The notes beneath the pieces were generated by a model that was given only the letters and a program-made list of their open reading frames with translations, did no database searches and was not told the DNA's origin. From Cyanobacteria bacterium FACHB-DQ100 (GTDB taxonomy: Bacteria > Cyanobacteriota > Cyanobacteriia > Leptolyngbyales > Leptolyngbyaceae), in assembly GCA_014695195.1 (NCBI GenBank), contig JACJNW010000037.1, forward strand, positions 146,425 through 210,424: a stretch of 64,000 nt of DNA, read 5' to 3'. Made by a program: the position numbers and the translations under genes. Below, one piece after another: positions 52,455-62,022 of the stretch. How positions within the stretch are numbered: position 1 is the first letter of the stretch; each line of letters begins with the position of its first letter.

Positions 52455-53531
52455 TTATCTGACTTGACCGTGCGATGCGGTCATGTCGATCGGCTTAATG
52501 AAATATAGCTTTGCAAGTTGAACGCCATTCGAGACGTAGTAAGGAATTTTCTTCAGCGTCTTCACGAATTTCGATCTGCTGCTGCTGTCGATCGCTCTTA
52601 AGTTTTCGTTGTTCTGAACGCAAGTTTCAAGTCGCGCATAGAACTCTGGATGCTTCACGTTGAGAATAACCGGGAAAACACGACCTGCGGTTTCGTTAGT
52701 TTTCTCGATCACGGTGTACTCAAACTCGCGGGTGTTAAGACCGATCGCTTCATAGAATTCGGTGCGCTGAATGTCATTCAGGTACATCGTCGCAAACACT
52801 GACAGCAAGAAGAATCGACACCAGAGTTTAGCCTTCCAGTCGTTGAGGAACTGGGGCTGGGTCCGCATCAACGCATCGAAGAAGTCTCCGTGGCGGTTCT
52901 CATCTTGGCACCAGTTATCAAAGAACTTGAAAATCGGATACAGCCGATCTTCAGGATGCGCTTTGAGGTGATGGAAAATTGTGATGTAGCGCCAGTAACC
53001 AATCTTCTCGGATAGGTAAGTTGCGTAGAAGATGAACTTCGGCTTAAAGAATGTGTACTTGCGGCTCTTGGTTAAAAAGCCTAAATCAAGCGAAAGATTA
53101 AAGTCAGACAACGCTTTGTTAAGGAAGCCTGCGTGACGTGCCTCATCGCGAGACATCAGCGAAAATCCTTCAGCTAGAAGCGGATTGCGGTCTTTCAGCT
53201 TGCGGGACAGTTCTTTGTAAAGTAAAAAGCCCGAAAATTCTGCGGTGCAGGAGCGCTCTAGGAATTCGACAAACACACGACGGGTATTGCCGTCGATGTG
53301 ATCCCAGGATTGCTCGAACTCCTCATCCCGCACAAAATGGTGGCGGTTGTAGTCGTTTCGCAATTCTGCAACGAGCGCCTCGAATTCTTCCTCGTTAACC
53401 GAGAGATCCATCTGCGCCATCTCGTCAAAGTCGGTGGTGTAGAAGCGCGGCGTGAGAATCGTTTCTTTCGCTGGAACTTTGATTCCAGGGCGCAGTTCTT
53501 CAAAGCCTGGTTTTTTAAGAGAATCTACCAT
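52455..53531 (-). CDS. acsF: Mg-protoporphyrin IX monomethyl ester oxidative cyclase (aerobic)
   Basis: The protein is 358 aa. Di-iron helices carry the family motifs [34 protein letters not shown] and [15 protein letters not shown], supplying the Glu/His ligands. The start [20 protein letters not shown] and the end match cyanobacterial AcsF/ChlAI. The enzyme uses O2 to close the isocyclic ring E of chlorophyll, forming divinyl-protochlorophyllide. Only this copy is seen here; many cyanobacteria have a second, low-oxygen paralogue. A terminator follows it. Confidence 0.97.
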   Translation of the reverse strand: MVDSLKKPGFEELRPGIKVPAKETILTPRFYTTDFDEMAQMDLSVNEEEFEALVAELRNDYNRHHFVRDEEFEQSWDHIDGNTRRVFVEFLERSCTAEFSGFLLYKELSRKLKDRNPLLAEGFSLMSRDEARHAGFLNKALSDFNLSLDLGFLTKSRKYTFFKPKFIFYATYLSEKIGYWRYITIFHHLKAHPEDRLYPIFKFFDNWCQDENRHGDFFDALMRTQPQFLNDWKAKLWCRFFLLSVFATMYLNDIQRTEFYEAIGLNTREFEYTVIEKTNETAGRVFPVILNVKHPEFYARLETCVQNNENLRAIDSSSRSKFVKTLKKIPYYVSNGVQLAKLYFIKPIDMTASHGQVR

Positions 53532-53720
53532 GAGTTTTACGCAGAGCGCAGTGTGGTCTAGGTGCAGTCTGTGGATGCGGCAAATCGCTTTACCGGACTT
53601 GATTCCACGATCGATTACGACTTTTAGTGTATCAAGCTTCCTGCAGCGCTTTGACGCGGATTTATTAAGAGTTGCAACGAGTCTTTACATTTTGGAACAT
53701 TGGTCAAGGGCGCAGAGGCA

Positions 53721-54512
53721 TTAAGCCCACCCTCGCACTCGGTACACTAAGATTCCGACATATTCTTTAAGTACACGAGTGGTGCGACGAATTTGATCGG
53801 CATCCGGTAAGGAATCTAGAATTCTCGCTTCTAACGTCGATTTTGAGGCTTGCTCAGCTTGGACTAAGGTGTAATCGGTCGGAGCGGGAATGGCATCAAT
53901 TCCCAACTTCTTAAAGATCAGCATCGATCGCGGCATATGCATCGCCGATGTTACCAGTAGAATTTTCTCAATCTTATTCGCTTTCATTATTTCTAGCGTG
54001 TTTACGGCGTTTTCGCGGGTGTTGAGCGATCGCGATTCAAGTAGCATCGCTGAGCGCGGAACTCCCATCGGTTCCATCAGAATCGCCATGTCTTCAGCTT
54101 CGGAACCCGGATTCGATCGCCAATCAATCCGTCCGCCGCTGAGGATCAGACGGGGCGCTCTCTTTTCTCGATAGAGCTTTGCTGCGTAGAGAACGCGATC
54201 GCCTTCCTCTTGGACTTCAATCCAGGGGCGAGGCGGTAGCGCCGCTCCCGTTGAGCCGCCTAGCACCACGATCGCATCTGCGGTCGGCAGTTCGCCTTCC
54301 GTGATGTACTGATATTCCAAAGTTTTCACAATCGCGTCGCTGACCCAAGGGCTTGAACTCAGCAACAGAATTAAAAAGGTGAGCGTGACGGGGATTAAGG
54401 CTAAGCGCGATCGCTTTTGCAATATCAAAACCAACGTGAGCAGCAGCAGCAAGCAGCTTAAGCCCAGCGGGTAAATAAACAGGGGCAGTAGTTTGGAGAA
54501 AAATAAAAACAT
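53721..54512 (-). CDS. YdcF/ElyC-family (DUF218) membrane protein
   Basis: The protein is 263 aa from ATG 54512. The frame extends to a TTG at 54626, but the shorter form begins with two membrane helices (FLFFSKLLPLFIYPLGLSCL and LALIPVTLTFLILLLSSSPW). The DUF218 core follows: TADAIVVLGGST, RLILSGGRIDW, LESRSLNTRENAVNTLEIM and ILLVTSAMHMPRSMLIFKKL. Relatives such as ElyC and SanA act in envelope integrity and lipid-carrier recycling. The biochemical activity is not established. Confidence 0.87.
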   Translation of the reverse strand: MFLFFSKLLPLFIYPLGLSCLLLLLTLVLILQKRSRLALIPVTLTFLILLLSSSPWVSDAIVKTLEYQYITEGELPTADAIVVLGGSTGAALPPRPWIEVQEEGDRVLYAAKLYREKRAPRLILSGGRIDWRSNPGSEAEDMAILMEPMGVPRSAMLLESRSLNTRENAVNTLEIMKANKIEKILLVTSAMHMPRSMLIFKKLGIDAIPAPTDYTLVQAEQASKSTLEARILDSLPDADQIRRTTRVLKEYVGILVYRVRGWA

Positions 54513-54806
54513 TGAGATTGCGATGCCTTTGGCACACGGAAACGTAACCGATTTCGCAAAGTATTGTATCTCTCCTTTATGATTTGATCGCTTTTGCTGC
54601 TTAAATGCTGAAATCGCTTTTTGCAATCGGGATAACTACGGAAGTTTAGCGAATGGGACTGAATACTCAATCGAGTGTTTAAGTATTTTCGAGGATAGAG
54701 TGCAGTCACAGTTCTGGATTGAAAAGCCTGAACCTTTGGATGATTTTGAAATTGATGAAGTTTGTTTACATAAGTTAAATTGTTTCTCATACAGCAGGGC
54801 GGCAAC

Positions 54807-55010
54807 ATGGAAACGAAAAAGCGGTCAGAATTAATTCGGTTTCTCCGGGAAGAACTTGCGCTTCCCATCTCTGCGATCGATTTTGCGGTCAAGCACAGTC
54901 AACCGGAACTTACACCTCTTCCAATGGTTTTATGGCAGTATGGTTTAGTGACGCTGAACCAGCTTGACCAGATTTTTGACTGGCTAGAAAAAGTCAGCTA
55001 CACCCTGTGA
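54807..55010 (+). CDS. DUF2949 small protein
   Basis: The protein is 67 aa from ATG 54807 (METKKRSELIRFLREELALP), ending [20 protein letters not shown]. The pattern LIRFLREELxLPxSAIxxAxKHS...LPMVLWQYGLVTLxQLDxIFDWL is that of DUF2949, a cyanobacteria-specific small soluble protein. The frame is open nine codons upstream from ATG 54780, but GGCGG before 54807 fits the shorter form. It overlaps the convergent FtsE-like gene by 13 bp. The function is unknown. Confidence 0.85.
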   Translation: METKKRSELIRFLREELALPISAIDFAVKHSQPELTPLPMVLWQYGLVTLNQLDQIFDWLEKVSYTL

Positions 55011-55729
55011 TACAGCTGACCGTTGCGAATTTGCACGACCGGATCATTTGCTTGCCGAATCAGATTTTCATCGTGCGTTGTCACTAAAACCGTAACCCCA
55101 ATTTGATTTAGCTTTTTAAGAATCTTAACCACTTGCAACGAATTTTCTGGATCAAGATTTCCGGTCGGCTCATCGGCTAGGACAATCGGGGGAGTTCCGA
55201 CGATCGCCCGCGCAATACTTGCCCGCTGCTGTTCCCCACCAGAAAGCTCTTCTGGAAAACAATCTGCTTTGTGAACCAGACCTACCATTTTCAGAGCAGG
55301 CTGTAAGCGCCGCTGAATTTCAGGACGAGAGTACCCCTGCGCCCAGAGAACAAACGAGACATTTTCCGCCACGGTTCGACGCGGAATCAGCTTGTAATCC
55401 TGAAACACAACACCGATGCGACGGCGCAAAAAGGCGAGTTGATTGCCGCGTAGACGAGCAGGATTTTGACGATTGACAAAAATTTCGCCTTCAGAGGGCA
55501 GTTCTGCGCCATAGAGCAATTTAAGAAGAGTTGATTTCCCGGAGCCGGAAGGCCCTGTAATAAACAAGAAGTCGCCGCTTTTCACGTCGAGCGAAATGCC
55601 GGAGAGCGCAGAACTTCCGTTCGGGTAAGTTTTGCTCACCTGACGCAGTTGGATTAGCGCTGCTGGCACAGATTGAGAGTCATCACGGGTAGGGACAGAG
55701 GGCGACGGACGATTCAGGGCTTGAGCCAT
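54998..55729 (-). CDS. ftsE: FtsE-like ABC transporter ATPase
   Basis: The protein is 243 aa from ATG 55729 (GTG 55741 adds four residues). Walker A is GPSGSGKST, the Q-loop is [10 protein letters not shown], the signature is LSGGEQQRA, Walker B is [15 protein letters not shown] and the switch His is TTHDE. The sequence [13 protein letters not shown] and [15 protein letters not shown] are typical of FtsE, which with FtsX activates peptidoglycan hydrolases at division. No ftsX is adjacent. A LolD/MacB-type ATPase is the alternative. Confidence 0.85.
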   Translation of the reverse strand: MAQALNRPSPSVPTRDDSQSVPAALIQLRQVSKTYPNGSSALSGISLDVKSGDFLFITGPSGSGKSTLLKLLYGAELPSEGEIFVNRQNPARLRGNQLAFLRRRIGVVFQDYKLIPRRTVAENVSFVLWAQGYSRPEIQRRLQPALKMVGLVHKADCFPEELSGGEQQRASIARAIVGTPPIVLADEPTGNLDPENSLQVVKILKKLNQIGVTVLVTTHDENLIRQANDPVVQIRNGQLYHRV

Positions 55730-55837
55730 AACGATCGACACGGGAAATCAACTCCACCCTTGTACACCCGAAATCAGGTTGCTTCCTCCGGGAAATCGCG
55801 GGATCTTAGAAAGAGGTGAGCTTGATTGAGCGCTCCT

Positions 55838-55915
55838 GTTTGAGTTGTGAAGGCTAAAAGGACTAAGGAGCGGGGAGCAGGGGTAAAAAGGGGCAACACC
55901 CCACTCCCCACCTGA
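55838..55915 (+). repeat. Dispersed GTTTGAG...GCTAAAAG element with hairpin
   Basis: GTTTGAGTTGTGAAGGCTAAAAG is followed by an imperfect hairpin with G-run and C-run arms, GGGGAGCAGGGGT and ACACCCCACTCCCC. It is the second full copy of the element at 40512-40580. It lies between the convergently read 3' side of the channel-like gene and the start of the FtsE-like gene. Confidence 0.7.
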
Positions 55916-55945
55916 GTCAGCATGAAAGTTTGTCACCCTCGCACA

Positions 55946-57619
55946 CTAACGCTTGAAGTCTTTCAACCACTCACGCAACTGCTCACCCGCGACATCCCGA
56001 CCGCCAAGACCAAACGCGATCGCAATCGCCACCGCGATCGCGCCCAGCAATAGCCCAAACGCCAAATTCACAATATTCGGCGCAATCCCGATTTGCTGAA
56101 GCGCCAACGCTGCGACAAATCCCAGAATCGCAACTCGCGCTGTCTGACCCAGCAATTTCGACTGCCGGCTGCCAGAACTGGTAATCAAGCTGTACGCCAA
56201 GTTCGCAAAGTACAATCCAACCGCAAACACGACTAGCCCAGACAAAATGCGCCCGAAAATGTAAAGCAAGCCAGAAATAATCGCCGTTAAGGCTTGAATT
56301 TGCAGCACATCTACCGCCGCAACGGTCGCAAACAGCAGAATTCCAACCAAAACGATGATGCCCGCAATCTCAGATGGCGATCGTACTGCCATTTTCTGTT
56401 GATCTATGGGTTGACTCACCTGTGGCAGCGTTTCGCCGGTTTGAAACTCGGTACTGTACTGTTCGGGTGGAACCTTGGGTGTGTAAGGTGCCGATTGCAG
56501 CCCTAGCCAATAAAAGAGATTATCGAATCCAATACTTGCGAGAATGCTAGATACCAAATCGGCAACAAACTTGCCGATTACATAAGCGATCGCTAAGATT
56601 GCGGCGGCGGTGAAGATCAACGGCAAGGCGTTTAGCACTTGATTCAGCATTGCGGTTGCAGGTACCGAAATCGCTGGAATCCTGAGTGCATCGAGCGCGG
56701 CAGTTGCAGTTGGAATCAGAATTAACACATAGACGATCGTGCCCAAAATCCAGGACAGCGATTGACCGCCTCTGGCTCGGTTTAGTCCAATTCTTGCTCC
56801 CACTTGATCTGTCCCGATCGCGCTCAGCAAGTTTGTGACAATTCCCCGAACTGTTCGAGCAATAAACCAACCCACCACCGCGATCGCCAACGCTTTAATA
56901 ATGTTGGGAAGGGCGCTTAAGATATCATTCAGCAGATTCTGAACCGGCTGGAGCGGGCCTTGCAAATTCAGTACGCCTAAAATCAGCGGCAAGAAAAATA
57001 GGAAAACAAACCAGTAAACCGCATTGCCTAACGTCTCACTGAGCCGAAAGGGAGGGGTCGCTAACGGATCGTCACTTGGCTCAGAGAGCTTCTCATCTAA
57101 AGAAAACGATTCCGAGGTGCGAACGACGATCGTTTTCGCAAGCGTCGCCACAACCCAAGCCAATCCGACCAAGAGTGCAGCCGCACCCAACTGCGGGAGA
57201 AAGGCGAAAATTTGATTGAGAAAATTATTGAGCGGCTGTGAAACTGTGTTTAACCCAAGCGCATTTAAAGCAGCGACTACAGCCAGGATCATTATGATCC
57301 AGAAGACGATCGTTGAAATCAAACCTTCAACGTTAAAATTTGCTCGTCCTCGTCCGCCAGCAACCCAGTCTGCGAGTCGATTATCGAGTGTGGTTCGCTT
57401 CAGCAATCCGCGCACAACACTCGATACGAAGACAGCGACCAGTGCTCCAATTAATAGGACAAGCAGCGCCCCGCCGAGTTTGATGATTAACTCAGCGACA
57501 TTAATTCCTTGGATGTAGCCGAATGGTGCCTCTCCGGGGGGGAGTTGGGCGAATTGAAAATTTCCCGCAAATCGCGGCATGTCGCTGAACTGATCAAGAT
57601 GTTGCCAGAACTCATTCAT
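55946..57619 (-). CDS. Multi-pass membrane protein with mechanosensitive-channel TM-helix repeats
   Basis: The protein is 557 aa with about 10-12 hydrophobic helices in repeated pairs. Four homologous units carry a Leu-rich helix followed by Gly/Ala-rich amphipathic motifs (ELIIKLGGALLVLLIGALVA, FLPQLGAAALLVGLAWVVAT, ALPNIIKALAIAVVGWFIAR, ALPLIFTAAAILAIAYVIGK). This is the conserved TM-helix repeat found beside MscS-type proteins; the MscS beta domain itself is absent. It may be a channel or an accessory protein. It ends with the basic tail LREWLKDFKR. Confidence 0.85.
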   Translation of the reverse strand: MNEFWQHLDQFSDMPRFAGNFQFAQLPPGEAPFGYIQGINVAELIIKLGGALLVLLIGALVAVFVSSVVRGLLKRTTLDNRLADWVAGGRGRANFNVEGLISTIVFWIIMILAVVAALNALGLNTVSQPLNNFLNQIFAFLPQLGAAALLVGLAWVVATLAKTIVVRTSESFSLDEKLSEPSDDPLATPPFRLSETLGNAVYWFVFLFFLPLILGVLNLQGPLQPVQNLLNDILSALPNIIKALAIAVVGWFIARTVRGIVTNLLSAIGTDQVGARIGLNRARGGQSLSWILGTIVYVLILIPTATAALDALRIPAISVPATAMLNQVLNALPLIFTAAAILAIAYVIGKFVADLVSSILASIGFDNLFYWLGLQSAPYTPKVPPEQYSTEFQTGETLPQVSQPIDQQKMAVRSPSEIAGIIVLVGILLFATVAAVDVLQIQALTAIISGLLYIFGRILSGLVVFAVGLYFANLAYSLITSSGSRQSKLLGQTARVAILGFVAALALQQIGIAPNIVNLAFGLLLGAIAVAIAIAFGLGGRDVAGEQLREWLKDFKR

Positions 57620-58065
57620 GATGTTTTGATAAATCCTTTCGCTTTCAAAAAGCGCCGAATCGATCGCTTTTGTAGATCTATGACAACCGTTGTCCTAAGG
57701 AAAATAAATCAGTTGCTGAATATTAGAGCTGTCCACCGTAAAACTGCGGACGGTTTGCTCAACGTTTAGCGGTTTCTCCCTAAAATTACGGTTGCACCAT
57801 AAGCGTACTCGTATCTCTCGTTAGAGAAAAGCTCCTGGAAACACTTTTTTGAACTTTCTATGAAGTGTCTGGATAATCGATCGACGATGCCAGTTTGCTA
57901 AGCTCGCGTTTTAACTCGACAAAAATTGCTGAGTCGCACAAGTTAGTGGAGAGTATCCCATTTCCTAAATTGTTTTTTCTTCAGTCCAGAGAGAGAGGTC
58001 GAACGATCAAGCTAGGTTTGCGAATTCAGAGACAATAAAAGGAATCGATCGCAGGAGAGAAATCG
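57620..58065. other. Divergent intergenic region, no gene seen
   Basis: This 446-bp spacer separates the divergent channel-like gene and the SRPBCC gene. No ORF with coding character, RNA gene or repeat family is apparent. It should hold two promoters; AGGAGAG just before 58066 is the ribosome site of the rightward gene. Confidence 0.55.
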
Positions 58066-58509
58066 GTGGAGCCACAAGTTTTCGAGCAATCAATCCTAAT
58101 TCAAGCCAGCGCAACCAATGTAGAGCGCTGCTTTACTGACTTAAAGTTGATGCACCGTTGGCTGAATCCAGCATTGCGCTGCGAACCGATCGATCATTGG
58201 TCTACCGAAGTTGGCAGCGAGAGCCGCTTTGTGATTCAAATTCCGGTGTTACAACCTGCACTTAAAAGTGTCGTTGCGGAGCGGCAGCCCGGTTTAGTTG
58301 TGTGGCAATTTGAGGGATTTTTTAAGGGGCGCGATCGCTGGGAATGCAAACCCGAAGACAGGGGAACCCGCCTGATCAATCGATTTGAATTCGAGATTCC
58401 CAACGCGATCGTGCGCTTTGGATTTAACCAATTTGCGGCAAAGTGGACACAAGAAGATATGCAGGCGCAATTGCGCCGATTAAAGCGAGTGGCAGAAACC
58501 TTAAGCTAA
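58066..58509 (+). CDS. SRPBCC/START-like lipid- or hydrophobe-binding protein
   Basis: The protein is 147 aa with a GTG start preceded by AGGAG. The pattern FEQSILIQASATNVERCFTD, LMHRWLNPALRCE, then RFVIQIPVLQP and TRLINRFEFEIPN is the helix-grip fold of polyketide cyclase/START-like proteins, which bind a hydrophobic ligand in a deep cavity. The ligand is unknown. Its end overlaps the convergent SirB1-family gene by 4 bp. Confidence 0.87.
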   Translation: MEPQVFEQSILIQASATNVERCFTDLKLMHRWLNPALRCEPIDHWSTEVGSESRFVIQIPVLQPALKSVVAERQPGLVVWQFEGFFKGRDRWECKPEDRGTRLINRFEFEIPNAIVRFGFNQFAAKWTQEDMQAQLRRLKRVAETLS

Positions 58510-59330
58510 CTGCCTTCGATGCGATCGAGCAATTGTTCAATCACATCACGATCGTTCGCGTTTGGAACGTTATCAAGATAAGCCTCTAAGTCTTGGCGAG
58601 CTTCAATCCAGCGATGGGTTTGAAAATAGATGATGCCGCGATCGCGTAGCTCAAACGGCGCATCGGGAAACAGAATCAAAATTCTTTCAATCATGGTAAG
58701 GCATTTTCCAATTTTGCCTTGGTTTAAATAAATGCCCTTTAGATTGGTCAACATTCGCGCCAAAAATTGTTTTGCGGTCACTGCTTCTAGAAACTTGGGA
58801 CGCATTTCAACAGGCTGTCCGGCAAGCTGATTTAATCGCTCTTGGCAATCTTGCGGAAACAGAATTTCTCCTTCATGAAACGCATCCACAAAAATTTCCA
58901 TGTCTTCGTTCACCGCAGGACGAATGAGAAAATGCCCCGGCATTCCAATTCCAATCATCGGAAAATCAATGCGTTTTGCGATCGCTAAATACAACAATGC
59001 TAGTGAAATTGGAATTCCAGTTCTGCGATCGATCACGTCATTCAAAAAGCTATTCCGCGGGTCATAATAATCTTCAGAATTTCCATGAAATTCTAAATCT
59101 TTATACAAATACTGATTAATTGTTTGAACAATTCGCAGCGGATAGGGTTCTTCTGGAAGCCTAGCTTGAATCTCCGCTGCCATTTGATCAAGGGCTTTCA
59201 AATAGTAATCAACCTCTAATTCTGGATACTCTTCTTGTGCAATATAAAGGGCTGCTTTTTCTAGGTTGATCTCTTCATCATCCTGACGCACTTCCTGATA
59301 AAAACGTTGTCGAGCCAGCGAGAATTCCAT
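58506..59330 (-). CDS. SirB1-family transglutaminase-like/TPR protein
   Basis: The protein is 274 aa. The core SFLNDVIDRRTGIPISLALL, YLAIAKRIDFPMIGIGMPGH, FLIRP is the SirB1/transglutaminase-like domain 2; the catalytic Cys of true transglutaminases is replaced here (ISLALLYLA). The C-terminal part (FLARMLTNLKGIYLNQGKIG, ILFPDAPFELRDRGIIYFQT) forms a short TPR. Function is poorly known. It lies 3 bp downstream of the CruP-like gene, so the two are co-transcribed. Confidence 0.88.
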   Translation of the reverse strand: MEFSLARQRFYQEVRQDDEEINLEKAALYIAQEEYPELEVDYYLKALDQMAAEIQARLPEEPYPLRIVQTINQYLYKDLEFHGNSEDYYDPRNSFLNDVIDRRTGIPISLALLYLAIAKRIDFPMIGIGMPGHFLIRPAVNEDMEIFVDAFHEGEILFPQDCQERLNQLAGQPVEMRPKFLEAVTAKQFLARMLTNLKGIYLNQGKIGKCLTMIERILILFPDAPFELRDRGIIYFQTHRWIEARQDLEAYLDNVPNANDRDVIEQLLDRIEGS

Positions 59331-59333
59331 TCC

Positions 59334-60878
59334 TTAATGTCCTACGTAATCATTTCCTGAACCGTATTGCCAGGCATCCACCCACCGATTCCAAACATAT
59401 TGCTGAACGGGCGGTAGTGCTTCAATCCAAGGTTTTAGTTTTGGCGCGATCGCAGACAAGACGGTATAGATTGCCAAATTAAAATAGTGCAGCATCCAAT
59501 CTAGCAGAGCTAAAACGCCAACGTGGGGAATAATCTTCAAAACCAACCCTGGATGAGCAATTGCTGTTCTAATCAGGGTTTGAGAAAGTGGCATAAACTG
59601 AACGACATCCTGCAAAAAAGGCTTCAAAACTTGCTCACCGGACTGTTGCATCTCCGAAAAAACTGCCATCAGTAATTGATTAATCTGAGCGGGATTCACT
59701 TTTTGATTTATGCCAACGCTCATCGATCGCTGAAATAGCCAGGTGACTGATAAGTTTGGCTGATAAGGTTGCAGCAGCGCTAAAGATGAACGATCGAGCC
59801 TTTGGCATCGTAGCGCCTGATCAATCCCATTTGTTAATCGTTTCAGGTGCCGCACCATTGCTCCAAAGCCACCGAAGCTGAGGGGCGATTGACTGCCACT
59901 GCTATCCCCGATCGGCAAAATTCGATCCCATTCTAGATGTAGAGGACTTTCACGATAGCAGGGAAAGATACCAAACAATGCCCTAACAAATTCAAGTTGC
60001 TCAAGTTCAATGCTTTGGTACTCAGGCAGAAGTTTGAGGTAGTCGTCAAATAGCGTTTCTAGTGAAAATCGATCGCGATCCGCATCTAAATAAGTGAATA
60101 GATAAGTGGTTCTTCCGTCTCTTGCAGGAAAAGCCTCCCAGAAATACTGGCACTGTTTCTGAATTGGCGTAAAAGCTGCAATTAAATCTCCCGCCTCATT
60201 TTGTTCAAATCCCTTTGCACAAGTTCCAACCACTAAGCAAACTCCGTCTGGTTTCTTTCCCTGTCTTGCTTGTTGAACAATCGGTGAAAAATGCCCCATC
60301 GCATCTAGCAGCAAATAGGCAGTTAGTGACTGATTAATACACACTCCATTCGGATGAATTTGTACACTTTCAAAGGGCGTATTTTCGATTAGATTACCGC
60401 CATTTTTGAGAAATAATTGTTTTAGTGTTTCTAGTAAATACGCTGGATCAACTCCAGTATTTAGGACATTCTTAACAAAAATCTGATTATCCTCAGAAAA
60501 GCTGATCCGGACGGGATTGAATTGAGTTGCGATCGCAGCTTCTAACTCCGTTTCATTCAGCAATCCTAACTCTATAAACACCTCTAATTCCTGGCGAGAA
60601 ATGTTCCATTCTTGCTCTCGCCCCTTTAAAACTCCTCGCTCGATCAGTGTTACTCGCCAACCCTTCTGAACCAATGCCGCACCCAGTAAAATTCCCAACG
60701 TTCCGCCACAAATCACGACATCCCAATCCACTGAATCTAAAGGCTGATCCTTCACTTCAACCGCCTGTGGAACGGACATCGAACCTTCTCGCACCTCTTT
60801 CCATCGGGCATCGACTCGACGTAATCCTTCCAAGGAATTTCCTGGAATCTTGGCTAAAATCTCTTCTGTGACTGACAT
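59334..60878 (-). CDS. cruP: CruP-like lycopene-cyclase paralogue (FAD-dependent)
   Basis: The protein is 514 aa. The FAD dinucleotide-binding motif is WDVVICGGTLGILLGAALVQ near residue 55, followed by GWRVTLIERG. A flavoprotein signature of the CruA/CruP type follows (REQEWNISRQELEVFIELGL, LDAMGHFSPIVQQARQGKKP, PIGDSSGSQSPLSFGGFGAM). CruA-type proteins cyclise lycopene; CruP is a paralogue linked to carotenoid-epoxide or oxidative-stress balance. I favour CruP over CruA from length and N-terminus, with moderate certainty. Confidence 0.72.
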   Translation of the reverse strand: MSVTEEILAKIPGNSLEGLRRVDARWKEVREGSMSVPQAVEVKDQPLDSVDWDVVICGGTLGILLGAALVQKGWRVTLIERGVLKGREQEWNISRQELEVFIELGLLNETELEAAIATQFNPVRISFSEDNQIFVKNVLNTGVDPAYLLETLKQLFLKNGGNLIENTPFESVQIHPNGVCINQSLTAYLLLDAMGHFSPIVQQARQGKKPDGVCLVVGTCAKGFEQNEAGDLIAAFTPIQKQCQYFWEAFPARDGRTTYLFTYLDADRDRFSLETLFDDYLKLLPEYQSIELEQLEFVRALFGIFPCYRESPLHLEWDRILPIGDSSGSQSPLSFGGFGAMVRHLKRLTNGIDQALRCQRLDRSSLALLQPYQPNLSVTWLFQRSMSVGINQKVNPAQINQLLMAVFSEMQQSGEQVLKPFLQDVVQFMPLSQTLIRTAIAHPGLVLKIIPHVGVLALLDWMLHYFNLAIYTVLSAIAPKLKPWIEALPPVQQYVWNRWVDAWQYGSGNDYVGH

Positions 60879-60909
60879 TCGTTCACCGCGATCGTTTCTC
60901 TATCGTAAA

Positions 60910-62022
60910 TTATCGACCGAATGCCACGATCGCATTTTGTCCCCCAAATCCAAAACTGAAGCACAGAACGTTTCTTAATTCCGTCGATTCAGCCGATGTC
61001 GCGATCGCTAGCGTAAATTCCCCGTTTCTCATCCCCACATTCGGCGGCACAATCTGATGTTTCAACGCCATCAAACAAAATGCTGCTCCCAATGCCCCAG
61101 ATCCGCCAAGTGTATGCCCTGTCGCTCCTTTCGTCGAACTTACCCAAACAGAATCGGAAAAACAGCGCTGGATCAATTGTGCTTCGTTGCGATCGTTTAG
61201 CTGCGTCGCCGTTCCATGGGCGTGAATGTAATCAACCTCTTGAGCTTTCAGAGAACTCCGCTCAAGGCACTGTTTCACAGCCGCGATCGCGGCTCGGCTC
61301 TCCGGCTCTGGCGCACTGACATGATAACCATCTGCCGTCAGCCCAAACCCCAAAACCCGACCATAGATTTTGGCATTCCTTCGCTGTGCCACCGTTTCAG
61401 ACTCCAGCACAAAAATTGCACCGCCCTCGCCTGGCACCAAGCCCTGTCGATCGACATCAAACGGAAACGCGCCATCTTTTGCTAGTGCCCCCATTCGCTG
61501 AAATCCGATCAGCGTTAGCGGCGTAATCGGAGCCTCGATCGCCCCACAAATCACGCGCTCACATTGCCCACTGCGGATCAATTCTGCTCCCCGCGCGATC
61601 GCCCAAAGTCCCGTGGCACAAGCCGCCATCGGAGCAAGCACGATCGCTTGAGACCCAACCAATTGAGCCGTAGCGATCGCGCTTCCATTCGGCAAAGTAT
61701 TCAACCAGTTTAGAAACTCACCTTCTCCTACGGTTAACTTTTCCCACTGCGCCTGATTTCCCCGACTCGACCCGACGACGATACCGCACTTGCACAACGG
61801 TGCTGTTAATCCAGCATCGTTCATAGCATCTAAAACAACTTGGCGCGTTAAGTCCAGAATCTCAGCGGGATATTTGCCAATCAGCGCGATCGGTCGTGGC
61901 TCCAAGGCTGAAAAAGGCTGGTAGAACTGAATGCCCGATCGTCCTTCTACCAACCTTTCCCAAGTCTGCGCCAGATTTCCTAATGCTGACGCTAAACCCA
62001 CTCCAGTTACAACAACAGACAT
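60910..62022 (-). CDS. Beta-ketoacyl-ACP synthase (short FabF-like)
   Basis: The protein is 370 aa. The catalytic triad motifs of KAS enzymes are present: Cys in MAACATGLWAIARGAEL, His in HAHGTATQLNDRNE and the Lys/His region STKGATGHTLGGSGALG. At 370 residues it is about 45 shorter than canonical FabF, the differences lying in N-terminal and loop regions. It may be a secondary condensing enzyme for fatty acids or a specialised lipid. It abuts the cyclophilin gene with no spacer, implying an operon. Confidence 0.87.
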   Translation of the reverse strand: MSVVVTGVGLASALGNLAQTWERLVEGRSGIQFYQPFSALEPRPIALIGKYPAEILDLTRQVVLDAMNDAGLTAPLCKCGIVVGSSRGNQAQWEKLTVGEGEFLNWLNTLPNGSAIATAQLVGSQAIVLAPMAACATGLWAIARGAELIRSGQCERVICGAIEAPITPLTLIGFQRMGALAKDGAFPFDVDRQGLVPGEGGAIFVLESETVAQRRNAKIYGRVLGFGLTADGYHVSAPEPESRAAIAAVKQCLERSSLKAQEVDYIHAHGTATQLNDRNEAQLIQRCFSDSVWVSSTKGATGHTLGGSGALGAAFCLMALKHQIVPPNVGMRNGEFTLAIATSAESTELRNVLCFSFGFGGQNAIVAFGR

